A DNA stretch of 64,000 nt. Source: Shewanella sp. ANA-3 (lineage in GTDB: Bacteria > Pseudomonadota > Gammaproteobacteria > Enterobacterales > Shewanellaceae). The DNA is taken from NCBI RefSeq assembly GCF_000203935.1, contig NC_008577.1, positions 3,906,001 through 3,970,000 on the forward strand, written 5' to 3'. Within the stretch, counting starts at the first letter, position 1; the number at the start of each line of letters is the position of its first letter. The position numbers and the translations under genes are program-made. The notes below the pieces were generated by a model. The model was not told where the DNA came from. It saw nothing but the letters and a program-made list of their open reading frames with translations, and did not search any database. This document shows positions 1-7,829 of this stretch, one piece after another.

Positions 1-327
1 GCCAGTGGCAATAAGAAGTTCTTCCTCGGTACCGACTCTGCGCCACACGCTAAAGATCGTAAAGAAGCCGCATGTGGCTGCGCGGGTTCTTATACAGCCC
101 ATGCCGCCATTGAGCTTTACGCCGAAGCCTTTGAATCGGTCAATGCGCTGGATAAATTAGAAGCCTTTGCCAGCTTCAACGGCCCAGATTTTTACAATCT
201 GCCCCGCAACAGCGATACCATCACCCTAGTGAAAAAATCTTGGGATGTGCCCGTCAGTTACCCACTTGGTGACAACAACGTTGTGCCAATTCGCGCCGGC
301 GAACAAATCGATTGGCAGGTCGAATAA
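1..327 (+). CDS. pyrC: Dihydroorotase, C-terminal part (5' end outside window)
   Basis: The open frame runs in from the left edge for 108 codons to TAA. It matches the C-terminus of the homodimeric (type II) dihydroorotase, which cyclises N-carbamoyl-aspartate to dihydroorotate in pyrimidine synthesis in the cytoplasm. Recognisable stretches are FFLGTDSAPH, where the Asp-containing GTDSAPH is the active-site Asp region of the amidohydrolase barrel, CGCAGSYTAHAAIELYAE, and the tail ending in IDWQVE. The N-terminal metal-binding HxH is off the window. A strong hairpin terminator follows at 393-416, so pyrC is not joined to the next gene. Confidence 0.93.
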   Translation, partial: ASGNKKFFLGTDSAPHAKDRKEAACGCAGSYTAHAAIELYAEAFESVNALDKLEAFASFNGPDFYNLPRNSDTITLVKKSWDVPVSYPLGDNNVVPIRAGEQIDWQVE

Positions 328-392
328 ACAGGCCTTTTGACGCGATAAACGGCTATCTAAACCTGCCGTTTATCAAGCTTGAAACCGTTAAG

Positions 393-416
393 AGTCGCCT
401 TAAGGCGACTTTTTTA
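393..416 (+). terminator. Rho-independent terminator after pyrC
   Basis: The perfect self-complementary sequence AGTCGCCTTAAGGCGACT (393-410) is followed directly by a T run, 66 bp after the pyrC stop. Confidence 0.85.
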
Positions 417-463
417 TAACCAGTAAATAACGCCATAAGCGATTATCTTTTAAGAGAAAAAGT

Positions 464-1510
464 ATGAATACACGGAAGTTACTAACGCTGCTATCCTCAA
501 GTCTATTGCTTGCTGCCACACTGTCACTCAGCACTTTTGCCGCCGATGAACTCTCAGGGATTTGGCAGGGCACGCTGGGTAAAAGCAGTGTAAGAGTCTG
601 CTTTAATCAATACGGCAGCGGCAGTTATTACTATCAACGCTACCTAACCCCAATACAACTCGAGCTGCAAAACGGTATTTGGAAAGAAGAAAACAATACC
701 GGAAACTGGCAGTTCGATAGTTCAACGGCTCAGCAACTCAGCGGCCATTGGTTTAAAGACAATTCAGGCAAATCCTTGCCCATAAAGCTTGAGCGCCAAC
801 TCAGCCCCGATAACCAAAATGACTGCAGCGCCGATGCCTACAATCTGCCGCTTGAAACCAAGCCTTCACTGAGCCGCGGAAAATGGCAAGCTTTTCAAAC
901 CATTGATTACCGTCCGCTGACCTATGGCACCGAAGTCGGCATCGAATTTAACGGCCCACAAAAAGGCATTCCCGCCATTAATCAGTGGCTTAAGAAAAAG
1001 CTCACCGATGATGAGCAGCTGGCACAGACCTTTGATACGCGCCGCAGAATGTTGTCTCAAATGGGCCATTTTGTGGCCGATGAAACCTATGCAGAACCGA
1101 TTTTCCTCAATCAGCATTGGCTCAGCGTGCGCTTATATCGCTGGGCGGCAGGTTTTGGCGCCAATGGGATCAGCCAAGAGTTTGTTAGCTTCTCCCTCGC
1201 CGATGGTAAACCTTTCCATCCGTGGCAGTGGTTTATTGCCGATAAGCCAACACAAACCTTGCCAGAAAGCATGAGTTATCAGCTCCCACCCGCACTTAAG
1301 GAAAAGTTGTTTGCCAATGCGGCACCAGATGCCGAATGCCCAAGTGCCGATGGCTCAGGCTACTATCAACTCACCCTCGAGGCGAATGGGATTAAGTTTT
1401 GGGAAATGCCCCATGGTGATGGTTGTGAGCAAGAGTTTATCTTAAGCCCTCAAGAAGCCATGCCCTTTGCCACACCTTGGGGGCAAACGCAGCTTAAGCT
1501 ATTGGAATAA
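464..1510 (+). CDS. Secreted hypothetical protein
   Basis: This is a 348-residue protein with a clear N-terminal signal peptide: a basic start MNTRK, a hydrophobic core of about 16 residues, and a likely cut after STFA near residue 26. The mature part is polar with several Trp and Tyr residues and four or more Cys, consistent with a folded periplasmic or outer-surface protein. The middle and C-terminal parts (YAEPIFLNQHWLSVRLYRW, then SFSLADGKPFHPWQWF) resemble the general layout of DUF3298/RsiV-like periplasmic domains, but I cannot confirm that family. AGAGAAAAAGT just before the ATG is a reasonable ribosome site. It stands alone between the pyrC terminator and the next gene. Function unknown. 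Confidence 0.8.
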   Translation: MNTRKLLTLLSSSLLLAATLSLSTFAADELSGIWQGTLGKSSVRVCFNQYGSGSYYYQRYLTPIQLELQNGIWKEENNTGNWQFDSSTAQQLSGHWFKDNSGKSLPIKLERQLSPDNQNDCSADAYNLPLETKPSLSRGKWQAFQTIDYRPLTYGTEVGIEFNGPQKGIPAINQWLKKKLTDDEQLAQTFDTRRRMLSQMGHFVADETYAEPIFLNQHWLSVRLYRWAAGFGANGISQEFVSFSLADGKPFHPWQWFIADKPTQTLPESMSYQLPPALKEKLFANAAPDAECPSADGSGYYQLTLEANGIKFWEMPHGDGCEQEFILSPQEAMPFATPWGQTQLKLLE

Positions 1511-1652
1511 TAAATTTTAAATTCATCATTAATCGCGATAGCGGGAAAGCAGGCTGAGATAACGATAATAAGCGTTGAAAAGCCCTTTCTCGTTAACCTT
1601 GACGGGCTAACGTCTCTTGTCAGATTCAGCCCCTATTTTGAAGGAAGATAGC

Positions 1653-2021
1653 TTGAGCCAGCAAATGCCCCTGATAGCAGAACAAACAGCCGAAGCCTTA
1701 GTGCAAGCCCAGTTAGTCGCCTATAACCAGCACGACCTTGCAAGCTTTGTGGCGCTCTTTAGCGACGACGTTTGTATTTATCGCCCACCCACCACAGAGC
1801 CCGTGATCCGAGGCAAGGCTGCCTTTAGTGATTTCTATCAGAATGAACGTTTTAACTTGCCGCATCTGCACGCCGAGATCCTCAATCGTATGGTGGTCGG
1901 CAATAAAGTGGTCGATCACGAACGGATCAGCGGCATCCGCGAGGAGCCCTTTGAAGTCATGGTGGTCTTTGAAGTCTCTAATGGCCTTATCCAAGCGATG
2001 TGGAGCTTTGCCGCTAACTAG
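1653..2021 (+). CDS. SnoaL/NTF2-like small protein
   Basis: This encodes about 122 residues of the NTF2/SnoaL fold. The helix AEALVQAQLVAYNQHDLASF is followed by the strand FSDDVCIYRPP and the repeated strand-helix elements typical of steroid-isomerase-like and polyketide-cyclase-like proteins, with a C-terminal IQAMWSFAAN. These proteins bind or isomerise small hydrophobic ligands, but the sequence does not show the substrate. The frame is open from a TTG at 1617. I prefer the TTG at 1653 because AAGGAAG sits 5 bases before it; the ATG at 1665 is another option. Monocistronic by spacing. Confidence 0.72.
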   Translation: MSQQMPLIAEQTAEALVQAQLVAYNQHDLASFVALFSDDVCIYRPPTTEPVIRGKAAFSDFYQNERFNLPHLHAEILNRMVVGNKVVDHERISGIREEPFEVMVVFEVSNGLIQAMWSFAAN

Positions 2022-2277
2022 GGCGAGCTCTAAATGGCCATATCAAGCTGACTAGCGTAGCAACAATCATCTGCGGCAAAGGCGCTCGCCAAAGCGGTGA
2101 AAAATGTTACGCCTATCCCATATTTCATTTCGGCGCCGCCTTTTGGTGTGATATCAACGGATTCTGTGAAGCACACGACTGTCCCTCAACCACAAAATAC
2201 CTTAGGGTTATTAGCAACAGCCTAAAGGGCGATGCACTCAACGCCCTCTTCACTTTACCCAACAATAGGAATTGCTG

Positions 2278-2571
2278 ATGTCTGATAACCAACAAGCCTT
2301 TTACGAACGTGCCACCGAGATGATTAAGCTCGCGAACCAGCAAAACCAAAATACCGAGATCCAAACCGGTGAGGTCAGCGCTTCCTTTATGTGGGCCGTC
2401 GCCCGCTACAACGCTTGGTTTGGCTCCACCAGCTTTGAATCCAAAGAACAAATGCAGGCCAAAAAACAGGAAATGATGGATTACTATATCGAGCGCTACA
2501 AAGAGATGATTGACGCCAATCTCGAAGACTATATCGAAAACTTCGACCACTACCGCGCCACACAAAAGTAA
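2278..2571 (+). CDS. DUF3144 family protein
   Basis: A 97-residue acidic, helical cytoplasmic protein. The sequence ATEMIKLANQQNQ, then SASFMWAVARYNAW, then a helix ending MMDYYIERYKEMIDANLEDYIENF matches what I recall of the DUF3144 family of small proteobacterial proteins. No function is established. The ATG at 2278 has TAGGAA about 8 bases upstream; in-frame TTG and CTG codons just before it are unlikely starts. A hairpin lies between its stop and the convergent next gene. Confidence 0.8.
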   Translation: MSDNQQAFYERATEMIKLANQQNQNTEIQTGEVSASFMWAVARYNAWFGSTSFESKEQMQAKKQEMMDYYIERYKEMIDANLEDYIENFDHYRATQK

Positions 2572-2582
2572 TCAGTGATAAT

Positions 2583-2611
2583 ACGCCCCATGCGAAAGGT
2601 GATTGGGGCGT
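2583..2611. terminator. Hairpin between convergent genes
   Basis: ACGCCCCA (2583-2590) pairs with TGGGGCGT (2604-2611), with a 13-base loop. It sits between the stops of two convergent genes. There is no good T run on either side, so it is a weak or bidirectional terminator at best. Confidence 0.45.
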
Positions 2612-2626
2612 GTTAATTATGACTCT

Positions 2627-2965
2627 CTAATGACCACTGCTTACCTTTAGCCATACCAAAGCCAGGTAAAGCACTAGGGCAATATATCCAAGGGAAATCA
2701 TCAGATTCACTCTCCAGAGATTTAACCAGAAATGGCCAGCGAAATAGGTACGTCTTCTAACGTCGTGGAAAAACAATACCGTTGAAGAAGGTACCAGCAT
2801 TAATGCCGAGCAGCCCAGCATAGGCAATACCATAAACAGGAATCCTAAACCGCTAGCGCCAGCGGAGGCTTTCGAGATTTCACTATCTACAGGCGCGAAC
2901 ATAACTGTCGCTAGAATAATTCCAGCAACAGTCAGCATAAATCCAAAAAGCTGTAGCGTTCTCAT
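2627..2965 (-). CDS. Small inner-membrane protein
   Basis: This encodes 112 residues with three or more hydrophobic segments: one at the N-terminus (LFGFMLTVAGIILATVMF), one in the middle (GFLFMVLPMLGCSALMLV) and one at the C-terminus (LMISLGYIALVLYLALVWL). A basic loop HDVRRRTYF lies between the last two. It is probably an integral inner-membrane protein, and I do not recognise the family. The frame is open up to a TTG at 3004, but AAGGA sits 6 bases ahead of the ATG at 2965, which I take as the start. Function unknown. Confidence 0.65.
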   Translation of the reverse strand: MRTLQLFGFMLTVAGIILATVMFAPVDSEISKASAGASGLGFLFMVLPMLGCSALMLVPSSTVLFFHDVRRRTYFAGHFWLNLWRVNLMISLGYIALVLYLALVWLKVSSGH

Positions 2966-3217
2966 CTTCATCCTTAAATATAAAACCTGCACATACTCAC
3001 CCAATTGAGCGAGCAGCTAAATCTAGCGGATTTGGGTATTGGCTTCTACCCCATAGCTAAAGTTCCACTTCGTTCACGATTCATCTTCACAGACTAATTT
3101 GAAATATGCCATTTTCGCGAACTAAGCTTGCAGTTTGCTCGGTTCCATCGCTTTGATTCTTATCGACTAAAGCCAGTGCCAACGTTTACGGAAAATAAGC
3201 TTAAGCAGGATTAGATA

Positions 3218-3325
3218 ATGTGCGGAAGTAAAACAGAAACCGTGATTAACCAAGAGGATTGTTGGCAGGTTTTCGCAGGAGAAATTCAGCAAATGAAGGC
3301 TCATAAGCCCAAGAGGGGCAAATAG
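3218..3325 (+). CDS. Possible small protein, 35 residues
   Basis: A short ATG frame begins MCGSKTETVINQEDCWQ and ends in a basic tail KPKRGK. AGCAGGA lies about 7 bases upstream. The last codons and stop form the left arm of a strong hairpin terminator (3312-3341), so a transcript from this strand would end right at the stop codon. The good ribosome site and the terminator support expression, but the length gives no statistical weight. I recognise no family. The two Cys residues could bind metal or form a disulfide, which is speculative. Confidence 0.4.
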   Translation: MCGSKTETVINQEDCWQVFAGEIQQMKAHKPKRGK

Positions 3326-3341
3326 GATTATTTGCCCCTCT
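3312..3341. terminator. Strong 12-bp hairpin
   Basis: AGAGGGGCAAAT (3312-3323) pairs perfectly with ATTTGCCCCTCT (3330-3341) around a 6-base loop. It sits at the end of the small ORF on the plus strand and downstream of the minus-strand gene at 3407-3631, so it may serve both directions. The T run is poor. Confidence 0.6.
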
Positions 3342-3406
3342 AGTCTGACACTGTGGCGAACAGCTTCTTACTTATGCGCAGCAAGAACAAAGATGATACA
3401 TCGCCG

Positions 3407-3631
3407 TTATTGAGTGCATGCGTTTGTCGTTTGGCAGTCGGCTGCGGCCTGACGCTTAAGCTGCTGTGCGTATTGCTCCGCCGCTGCTTTCGCCTTTCGA
3501 GCCTCAACCTTATGTTGCACATTCTCCACCAAGACCTTATCAAAGGTCTCCATTCCAAAATGGTCGGAAACATCCTGATAAATAAACCAAGATGCAAAGG
3601 CGACAATGCCATAGGTCATTAGACGTAACAT
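3407..3631 (-). CDS. Small membrane-anchored protein with Ala/Lys-rich helix
   Basis: A 74-residue protein. The N-terminus MLRLMTYGIVAFASWFIY is one membrane anchor or uncleaved signal. It is followed by a charged region and a long helix rich in Ala, Lys, Arg and Gln (VEARKAKAAAEQYAQQLKRQ), then a tail with two Cys. The layout suggests a single-pass inner-membrane protein with a short coiled helix. GAGG lies about 11 bases before the ATG. I recognise no family. Confidence 0.6.
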   Translation of the reverse strand: MLRLMTYGIVAFASWFIYQDVSDHFGMETFDKVLVENVQHKVEARKAKAAAEQYAQQLKRQAAADCQTTNACTQ

Positions 3632-3639
3632 GGTTTTTA

Positions 3640-3975
3640 AACCTCAACAATTGTATCAACAACTGCAATATAACTGAGGTTTTTCATAAAGAAAACTGTC
3701 AATTTAATGTCTTGAAATTGTCAAATTACCACCATTATTCAATAGGATACAAAAACACAAAAACCTTTAATTACATCAATTTAGCTATTTGAGGCCAAGG
3801 TCAGCATCTAGCCGTCAAAATTGGCGATCAACCATCAAAAATGAGCGATTATTTGACATAGTTTTTTAAGTGACAATAAATCATGTACTGCTTAACTAAT
3901 GTCAGAAAGTCGACGATAAATTCATCAATTGTGATTTTTGACACAGCACACCAAGCACTAAGCTAGAGTGCTGTC
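3640..3975. other. AT-rich intergenic stretch
   Basis: About 335 bases without a credible gene. It is AT-rich and lies upstream of the minus-strand gene at 3407-3631 and downstream of the broken gene at 3976-4290. TTGACA-like elements occur on the minus strand, but I could not pair one with a well-spaced -10. Nothing else stands out. Confidence 0.5.
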
Positions 3976-4290
3976 TTAAGTTGTTGGAGAAACCCTTTCT
4001 CGCCATAGCTGGATTGCACGACGAGTTAAGGGTTCAAACTCTCTGGATTGATCTCTGCCTCGATAAATTGAGCGGCTATTTTCAGCAATCGGCACCGAAT
4101 AATGAATGTCATAGGCGAGTTGCGTTAAGTATTCTCGCCCCTGCTCACGATAGCGCGCAGATTCCTGTTAATTTAATTGGATCAAGTAGTGATAACCAAA
4201 TGCACTCATACTGCAGTTGGCATCCAGATAAAGTTCGCCCTCATGTTCAAACAATAACCAGGCTCGATTCTCAGTATCCACCACACTCAT
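3976..4290 (-). pseudogene. Small gene broken by one in-frame TAA
   Basis: On the minus strand a frame starts at the ATG at 4290 with GGAG upstream. It reads MSVVDTENRAWLLFEHEG, then LDANCSMSAFGYHYLIQLN, then TAA at 4168-4170 (codon 41). It continues in the same frame as QESARYREQGREYLTQLAY and DIHYSVPIAENSRSIY to a natural TAA at 3976. Both halves look like normal protein: acidic and basic residues alternate in the second half as in a helix. A single base change would restore a 104-residue protein. I do not recognise the family. It could be a true pseudogene, a recoded stop or a sequencing error. Confidence 0.7.
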
Positions 4291-4343
4291 CTCAACTCCG
4301 TCGATCTTAGAGACTTACATCACTGTTAACCAACACTAGCTCG

Positions 4344-4727
4344 TTAAAACGCTTGGAAGAAGACTCCAAAGGCGCTGAAAATCGCCACAAACCAAGACAG
4401 TGAACGTAATGTGCCTTTATTCAGTAGATACAAGATCTGATACGCCACCCGCGCGACAATATGCACAACCGCCAACCACTCGGCAGTCGCAGTGACTTTG
4501 CCCGTGGCGATAACCGTCACTACGGCTAAACCAAAAATCAGTAGGGATTCGAAGGCGTTTTGATGCCCAGCGAGTGCCCGCGCACCAAATCCGGTTAATT
4601 GCGCCTGTTGAGTACGTGGATGATGATTATCATAACCGCCGGCTTTGGCCATTGCCCATGCAACGGGGCCTTTGGCTAAGTAAGGCAATAACATAGCGAT
4701 AAATAAGCAAATCAGTAACGTGTTCAT
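4344..4727 (-). CDS. MAPEG family membrane protein
   Basis: A 127-residue protein with four hydrophobic segments and the MAPEG hallmark: a short loop with HPRTQQAQLTGFGARALAGHQNAFESL between segments 1 and 2. The conserved N-A-x-E-x pattern is seen as QNAFESLL. MAPEG proteins in eukaryotes act in glutathione and eicosanoid metabolism; bacterial members like this one are of unknown or glutathione-transferase-like function. It is an inner-membrane protein. AGGATCCCTTAAAG precedes the ATG. It follows the GNAT gene on the same strand with a 44-base gap and could be the last gene of that transcript. Confidence 0.85.
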   Translation of the reverse strand: MNTLLICLFIAMLLPYLAKGPVAWAMAKAGGYDNHHPRTQQAQLTGFGARALAGHQNAFESLLIFGLAVVTVIATGKVTATAEWLAVVHIVARVAYQILYLLNKGTLRSLSWFVAIFSAFGVFFQAF

Positions 4728-4771
4728 CTTTAAGGGATCCTATTGTTTTTGTTGTGTATGCAAGCCTGCGC

Positions 4772-5167
4772 CTATTTCACCAGATACATGCCTTCGCTGG
4801 CGGGGCGACTGAATTTAAAACCAAATTTTTCATAGAGTTCAGGTACATCGGCCATTAAGGTGATATAAGCCCCCGTAAAAGCCTCACGGTCTAGGTAGGC
4901 CATAATATGCTGCATAATCAATCGGCCAAGCCCCTTGCCTTGATGCTCAGGATCCACAGCCACATCGACAATCTCAAAGTTAATCGCCCCATCCCCCACA
5001 ACCCGCCCCATACCCACGGTTTGGGTTCCACAGTTAATTTGCACGCCGTATAAACTCTTTGGCAGCGCCTTGACGACGCCCGCCAAGGGTCGAGGACTTA
5101 GGCCCGAAATCTGCCGTAAACGGATAAAATCTTCAACCGATGCCACTTGCTCTATCACTTGGTACAT
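4772..5167 (-). CDS. GNAT family N-acetyltransferase
   Basis: A 131-residue single-domain acetyltransferase. The acetyl-CoA binding motif A is seen as VDVAVDPEHQGKGLGRLIM, with the Q-x-x-G-x-G core at residues 76-81, followed by the C-terminal LYEKFGFKFSRP element with the conserved Tyr that often acts as acid. It transfers acetyl from acetyl-CoA to an amine; the substrate is not visible. It starts 10 bases after the stop of the P-loop gene upstream, so the two are very likely translated from one message, possibly as the tail of the B12 operon. Confidence 0.88.
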   Translation of the reverse strand: MYQVIEQVASVEDFIRLRQISGLSPRPLAGVVKALPKSLYGVQINCGTQTVGMGRVVGDGAINFEIVDVAVDPEHQGKGLGRLIMQHIMAYLDREAFTGAYITLMADVPELYEKFGFKFSRPASEGMYLVK

Positions 5168-5177
5168 AGTTCATTAC

Positions 5178-5732
5178 TCAACAGTCTGATGACTCAAGGA
5201 TTTCAATATTAAGGCCCTCTTCTTCCGTGGGCGCTTGAAAGAAACTGCTCACATGCCAGTACACGGCTTCGGTATCGAACTGGGCGCGTTCTGGCTCTGC
5301 TTGGCGGCGCAGGGCAAGGCGACTCAGACATAACTCATCGCTGTGCTTTAGGTAAATCAGACGATGGGCCGCCCCCGTATCGAGACTCAAGCCCAGTAAC
5401 CATCGCCTTTGATTGAGGGTATTGGCAGGAAAATCCATGACCACAGTTAATCCGGCCTGCAGCAGTGCCTCAATATGGCGCTTCAGTAGCGGCTTTAGGC
5501 GAGCGGCGTAATGAATATAGGCATCAAAGTCTTTAATTTCATTAGGATATAAAGTCGATAGCCATTCATCTTCACTGATGAGCACGCAGCGTTCACCCTT
5601 GGCCAGTTCACGAGCCAAGGTCGATTTACCCGCGCCCATCTTGCCGCACAGCAGCACAAGTGTGCCCTTATTACTGATTTCTGAATTGGCGCCTGAACAG
5701 ATATCTACACTAACATTGATTGGTGTCGACAT
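5178..5732 (-). CDS. P-loop ATP-binding kinase-like protein
   Basis: A 184-residue protein with a Walker A motif GKMGAGKST at residues 30-38 and a following helix TLARELAKGE. This matches the AAA_33 / zeta-toxin-like small-molecule kinase group, which phosphorylates small molecules or nucleotides. VVMDFPANTLNQRRW near residue 97 looks like the Walker B-equivalent region with substrate-lid arginines. The exact substrate cannot be read. It lies 71 bases after btuF and 10 bases before the GNAT gene, all on the minus strand. Confidence 0.82.
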   Translation of the reverse strand: MSTPINVSVDICSGANSEISNKGTLVLLCGKMGAGKSTLARELAKGERCVLISEDEWLSTLYPNEIKDFDAYIHYAARLKPLLKRHIEALLQAGLTVVMDFPANTLNQRRWLLGLSLDTGAAHRLIYLKHSDELCLSRLALRRQAEPERAQFDTEAVYWHVSSFFQAPTEEEGLNIEILESSDC

Positions 5733-5803
5733 CTTTATCCCCTCCTCTTACGCGCATTCCCTGCTGCAATAGACTATTAACGCACTTTAGTAACACGCTT
5801 TAG

Positions 5804-6628
5804 TTAACGTGCTTTATCCAAGGCATCACATACGGCTTTTACTCCGAGTAACGCTCTGGGCGTCGCGCGGTGCAATAAGTCGGCATTTAATTGATAAATA
5901 TGCTGGTTTTTAACCGCGGGGATTTCGGCCCATTGGCTCCAATCAACCCCTTTGACATTACCCTCCTCTTCGCTCTGTAAAATCACCTCGGGCAAGGTCA
6001 GTAATACGTTCTCTAAACTCACCTGTGGGTAATCACTCGCCGCATCGTAGAAAACGTTTTTGCCATGGCAAACACCGATAATCTGCTGGATCCAACTGTT
6101 TTTCGCGACCGTCATTAACGGCGTAGACCATAGCTGATAAAACACCTTTGGCTCGGATTTAGCCGCATTCTCGCTACGTAATCGCAGCAGCTCACTGCGA
6201 TAATCCGCCGCCACTCGACTCGCCTGCTCTGTGTGCCCTGTCAGCTCACCTAACTCCTCAATTTCTTTGGCGACATCCTCAAGCGTCTTTGGGGAGCTGC
6301 TATAGAGTTTAAAACCTAAGTTTTTGAGTTGATTGATATCCTCGGCTTTATTGCCCGTGTCCCACACCACAATCAGATCGGGATTAAGCTCTAATACCCG
6401 CTCAATCTGGATCCCATAATATCCACCGATACTGGGGATTTTTTTTGCCGCTTCGGGATAATCCGCATAATCTGTCGCGGCCACAATCGACTCCCCTGCG
6501 CCGATGGCGTAGAGCATTTCAACCGCATGGGGCGAAAGCGCAATAATACGTTTTGCAGGCTCGGCCATCGCCACTGCGGGTAACAGCGCAAAGCTCAGGC
6601 CGAGGGCAATAAAGCGTCGCATTAACAT
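5804..6628 (-). CDS. btuF: Cobalamin ABC transporter substrate-binding protein BtuF
   Basis: A 274-residue periplasmic binding protein that captures vitamin B12 and delivers it to BtuCD. A signal peptide (MLMRRFIALGLSFALLPAV, cut after AMA) precedes a class III binding-protein fold. RIIALSPHAVEMLYAIGAG and AATDYADYPEAAKKIPSIGG are classic BtuF landmarks, and the C-lobe contains PQVSLENVLLTLPEVILQS. The start at 6628 is favoured over the ATG at 6622 because AAGGA sits 5 bases before it. It begins 15 bases after the DUF2235 gene stop. It is separated from btuCD by the cob genes, but it is on the same strand and probably the same long transcript. Confidence 0.93.
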   Translation of the reverse strand: MLMRRFIALGLSFALLPAVAMAEPAKRIIALSPHAVEMLYAIGAGESIVAATDYADYPEAAKKIPSIGGYYGIQIERVLELNPDLIVVWDTGNKAEDINQLKNLGFKLYSSSPKTLEDVAKEIEELGELTGHTEQASRVAADYRSELLRLRSENAAKSEPKVFYQLWSTPLMTVAKNSWIQQIIGVCHGKNVFYDAASDYPQVSLENVLLTLPEVILQSEEEGNVKGVDWSQWAEIPAVKNQHIYQLNADLLHRATPRALLGVKAVCDALDKAR

Positions 6629-6643
6629 GATATTCCTTATGAT

Positions 6644-7681
6644 TTAATCGATGAATTCTTCTGGCCAGCCGTACTGCTCAAGGTAGGTCTGCAGATTCTT
6701 AGGCCGATATTTAGGGTCTCGATCCCAGCGCGTTTTCACCGAGCGATGCAGCAACACGGGCGCGACATTAGGGTCGATTGGGCGCAAATAGGATTGCTTA
6801 ATTCGGTAAAAACTGCGGCGCGAGTCGTGTAAGGTTGCCAAAGGATTGGGGTGTAAACTCGCCGCTAGGTGCGGCTCTAAGCTTAAATTAAACCGCTCAG
6901 CCTCTGCCATCATCCACGCGAGAGCATTATCCGACAGAAGCGAACCATCCTTATCCGGCAGATAACTGCCACCAATATTGCTATGGGCACCGGTAAACCA
7001 GACCTGCTGCATATCCATATTGTCGCGCAGTTGCCAAATCGTAGGTTCGAAGTCGCTGCGGTGTTCGTCTATTGCTAAAGCATGGCGGGCAACCCGCACA
7101 TTACGGCCAATCTTAGTGTCGTAAAACTCGTCTTTATCTTCGAATAAGCCGAGGAACGAAATCGGGATCCCCATGGCGCCCACCGTATCCCACACGCCGA
7201 CAAACTTAATATCCCGCGATTCGTGGCTATGCTTTTGTCTAAATTCAACGGATTTATCGCCGCTTGGGGCAAAAGGTGCACTGCTTTTTTTATAGTGGTC
7301 AAAGGCTTGTTGTATCAGCCTCGCATCGGGGCGCTTGAGGATGCCGCAGTTATTGATAAGGCCACATAAACAGCGCACTGTGTAAGCGCCTCGGTTAAAG
7401 CCAAACAGATAGATCTCATCACCGGGGGAGTAGTTCTGCACTATGTAGCGGTAACCATCCATGATGTTTTTGTGCAGCCCACGCCCCGTCGCGCCGCCGA
7501 TGGCTTGATCGTAGTAAGAACCAACGCCCCAGTCGTAAAACACCTGCTGGGGTTTTCCATCGGCCGCCATCGGGCTGATAGCCCGCGCTAGACGCAGCAC
7601 ATTGGTGGGAAAATCCACCTTAAGGTCTTTCTCCGGCCGATTCCAAGTACCGTCGGCACAAATCACAATACGTTTATTCAT
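6644..7681 (-). CDS. DUF2235 / Tle1-like alpha-beta hydrolase domain protein
   Basis: A 345-residue protein of the DUF2235 family, the fold used by Tle1 type VI lipase effectors but also found in stand-alone proteins. RIVICADGTWNRPEK at the N-terminus, QVFYDWGVGS, the elbow DEIYLFGFNRGAYTVRCLCG and KFVGVWDTVGAMGIP are the family landmarks. The nucleophile elbow normally reads G-F-S-R-G; here residue 96 is Asn (codon AAC), so the usual Ser is missing and lipase activity is doubtful. There is no signal peptide and no Rhs or VgrG neighbour, which argues against a secreted effector. It sits between cobO and btuF in the B12 block. Confidence 0.85.
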   Translation of the reverse strand: MNKRIVICADGTWNRPEKDLKVDFPTNVLRLARAISPMAADGKPQQVFYDWGVGSYYDQAIGGATGRGLHKNIMDGYRYIVQNYSPGDEIYLFGFNRGAYTVRCLCGLINNCGILKRPDARLIQQAFDHYKKSSAPFAPSGDKSVEFRQKHSHESRDIKFVGVWDTVGAMGIPISFLGLFEDKDEFYDTKIGRNVRVARHALAIDEHRSDFEPTIWQLRDNMDMQQVWFTGAHSNIGGSYLPDKDGSLLSDNALAWMMAEAERFNLSLEPHLAASLHPNPLATLHDSRRSFYRIKQSYLRPIDPNVAPVLLHRSVKTRWDRDPKYRPKNLQTYLEQYGWPEEFID

Positions 7682-7829
7682 CGCATCATCCTTGAGTTAC
7701 CCATGCTACTCACGCTATCAATAAAAACGCTAACGATAGAGACGCTAACGGATTTTACCGAGGAACAACAGCCCTAATTGGGTTTAAAGGGCGGCTCGCG
7801 GTGTAACCCATCCACCTTAGCCGCTCGGC

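Noticed and set aside
3981..4310. 109-residue plus-strand open frame
   Set aside because: It has no ATG or ribosome site at its start and no protein-like pattern. The minus strand over the same bases reads as a gene with one stop, which explains it better.
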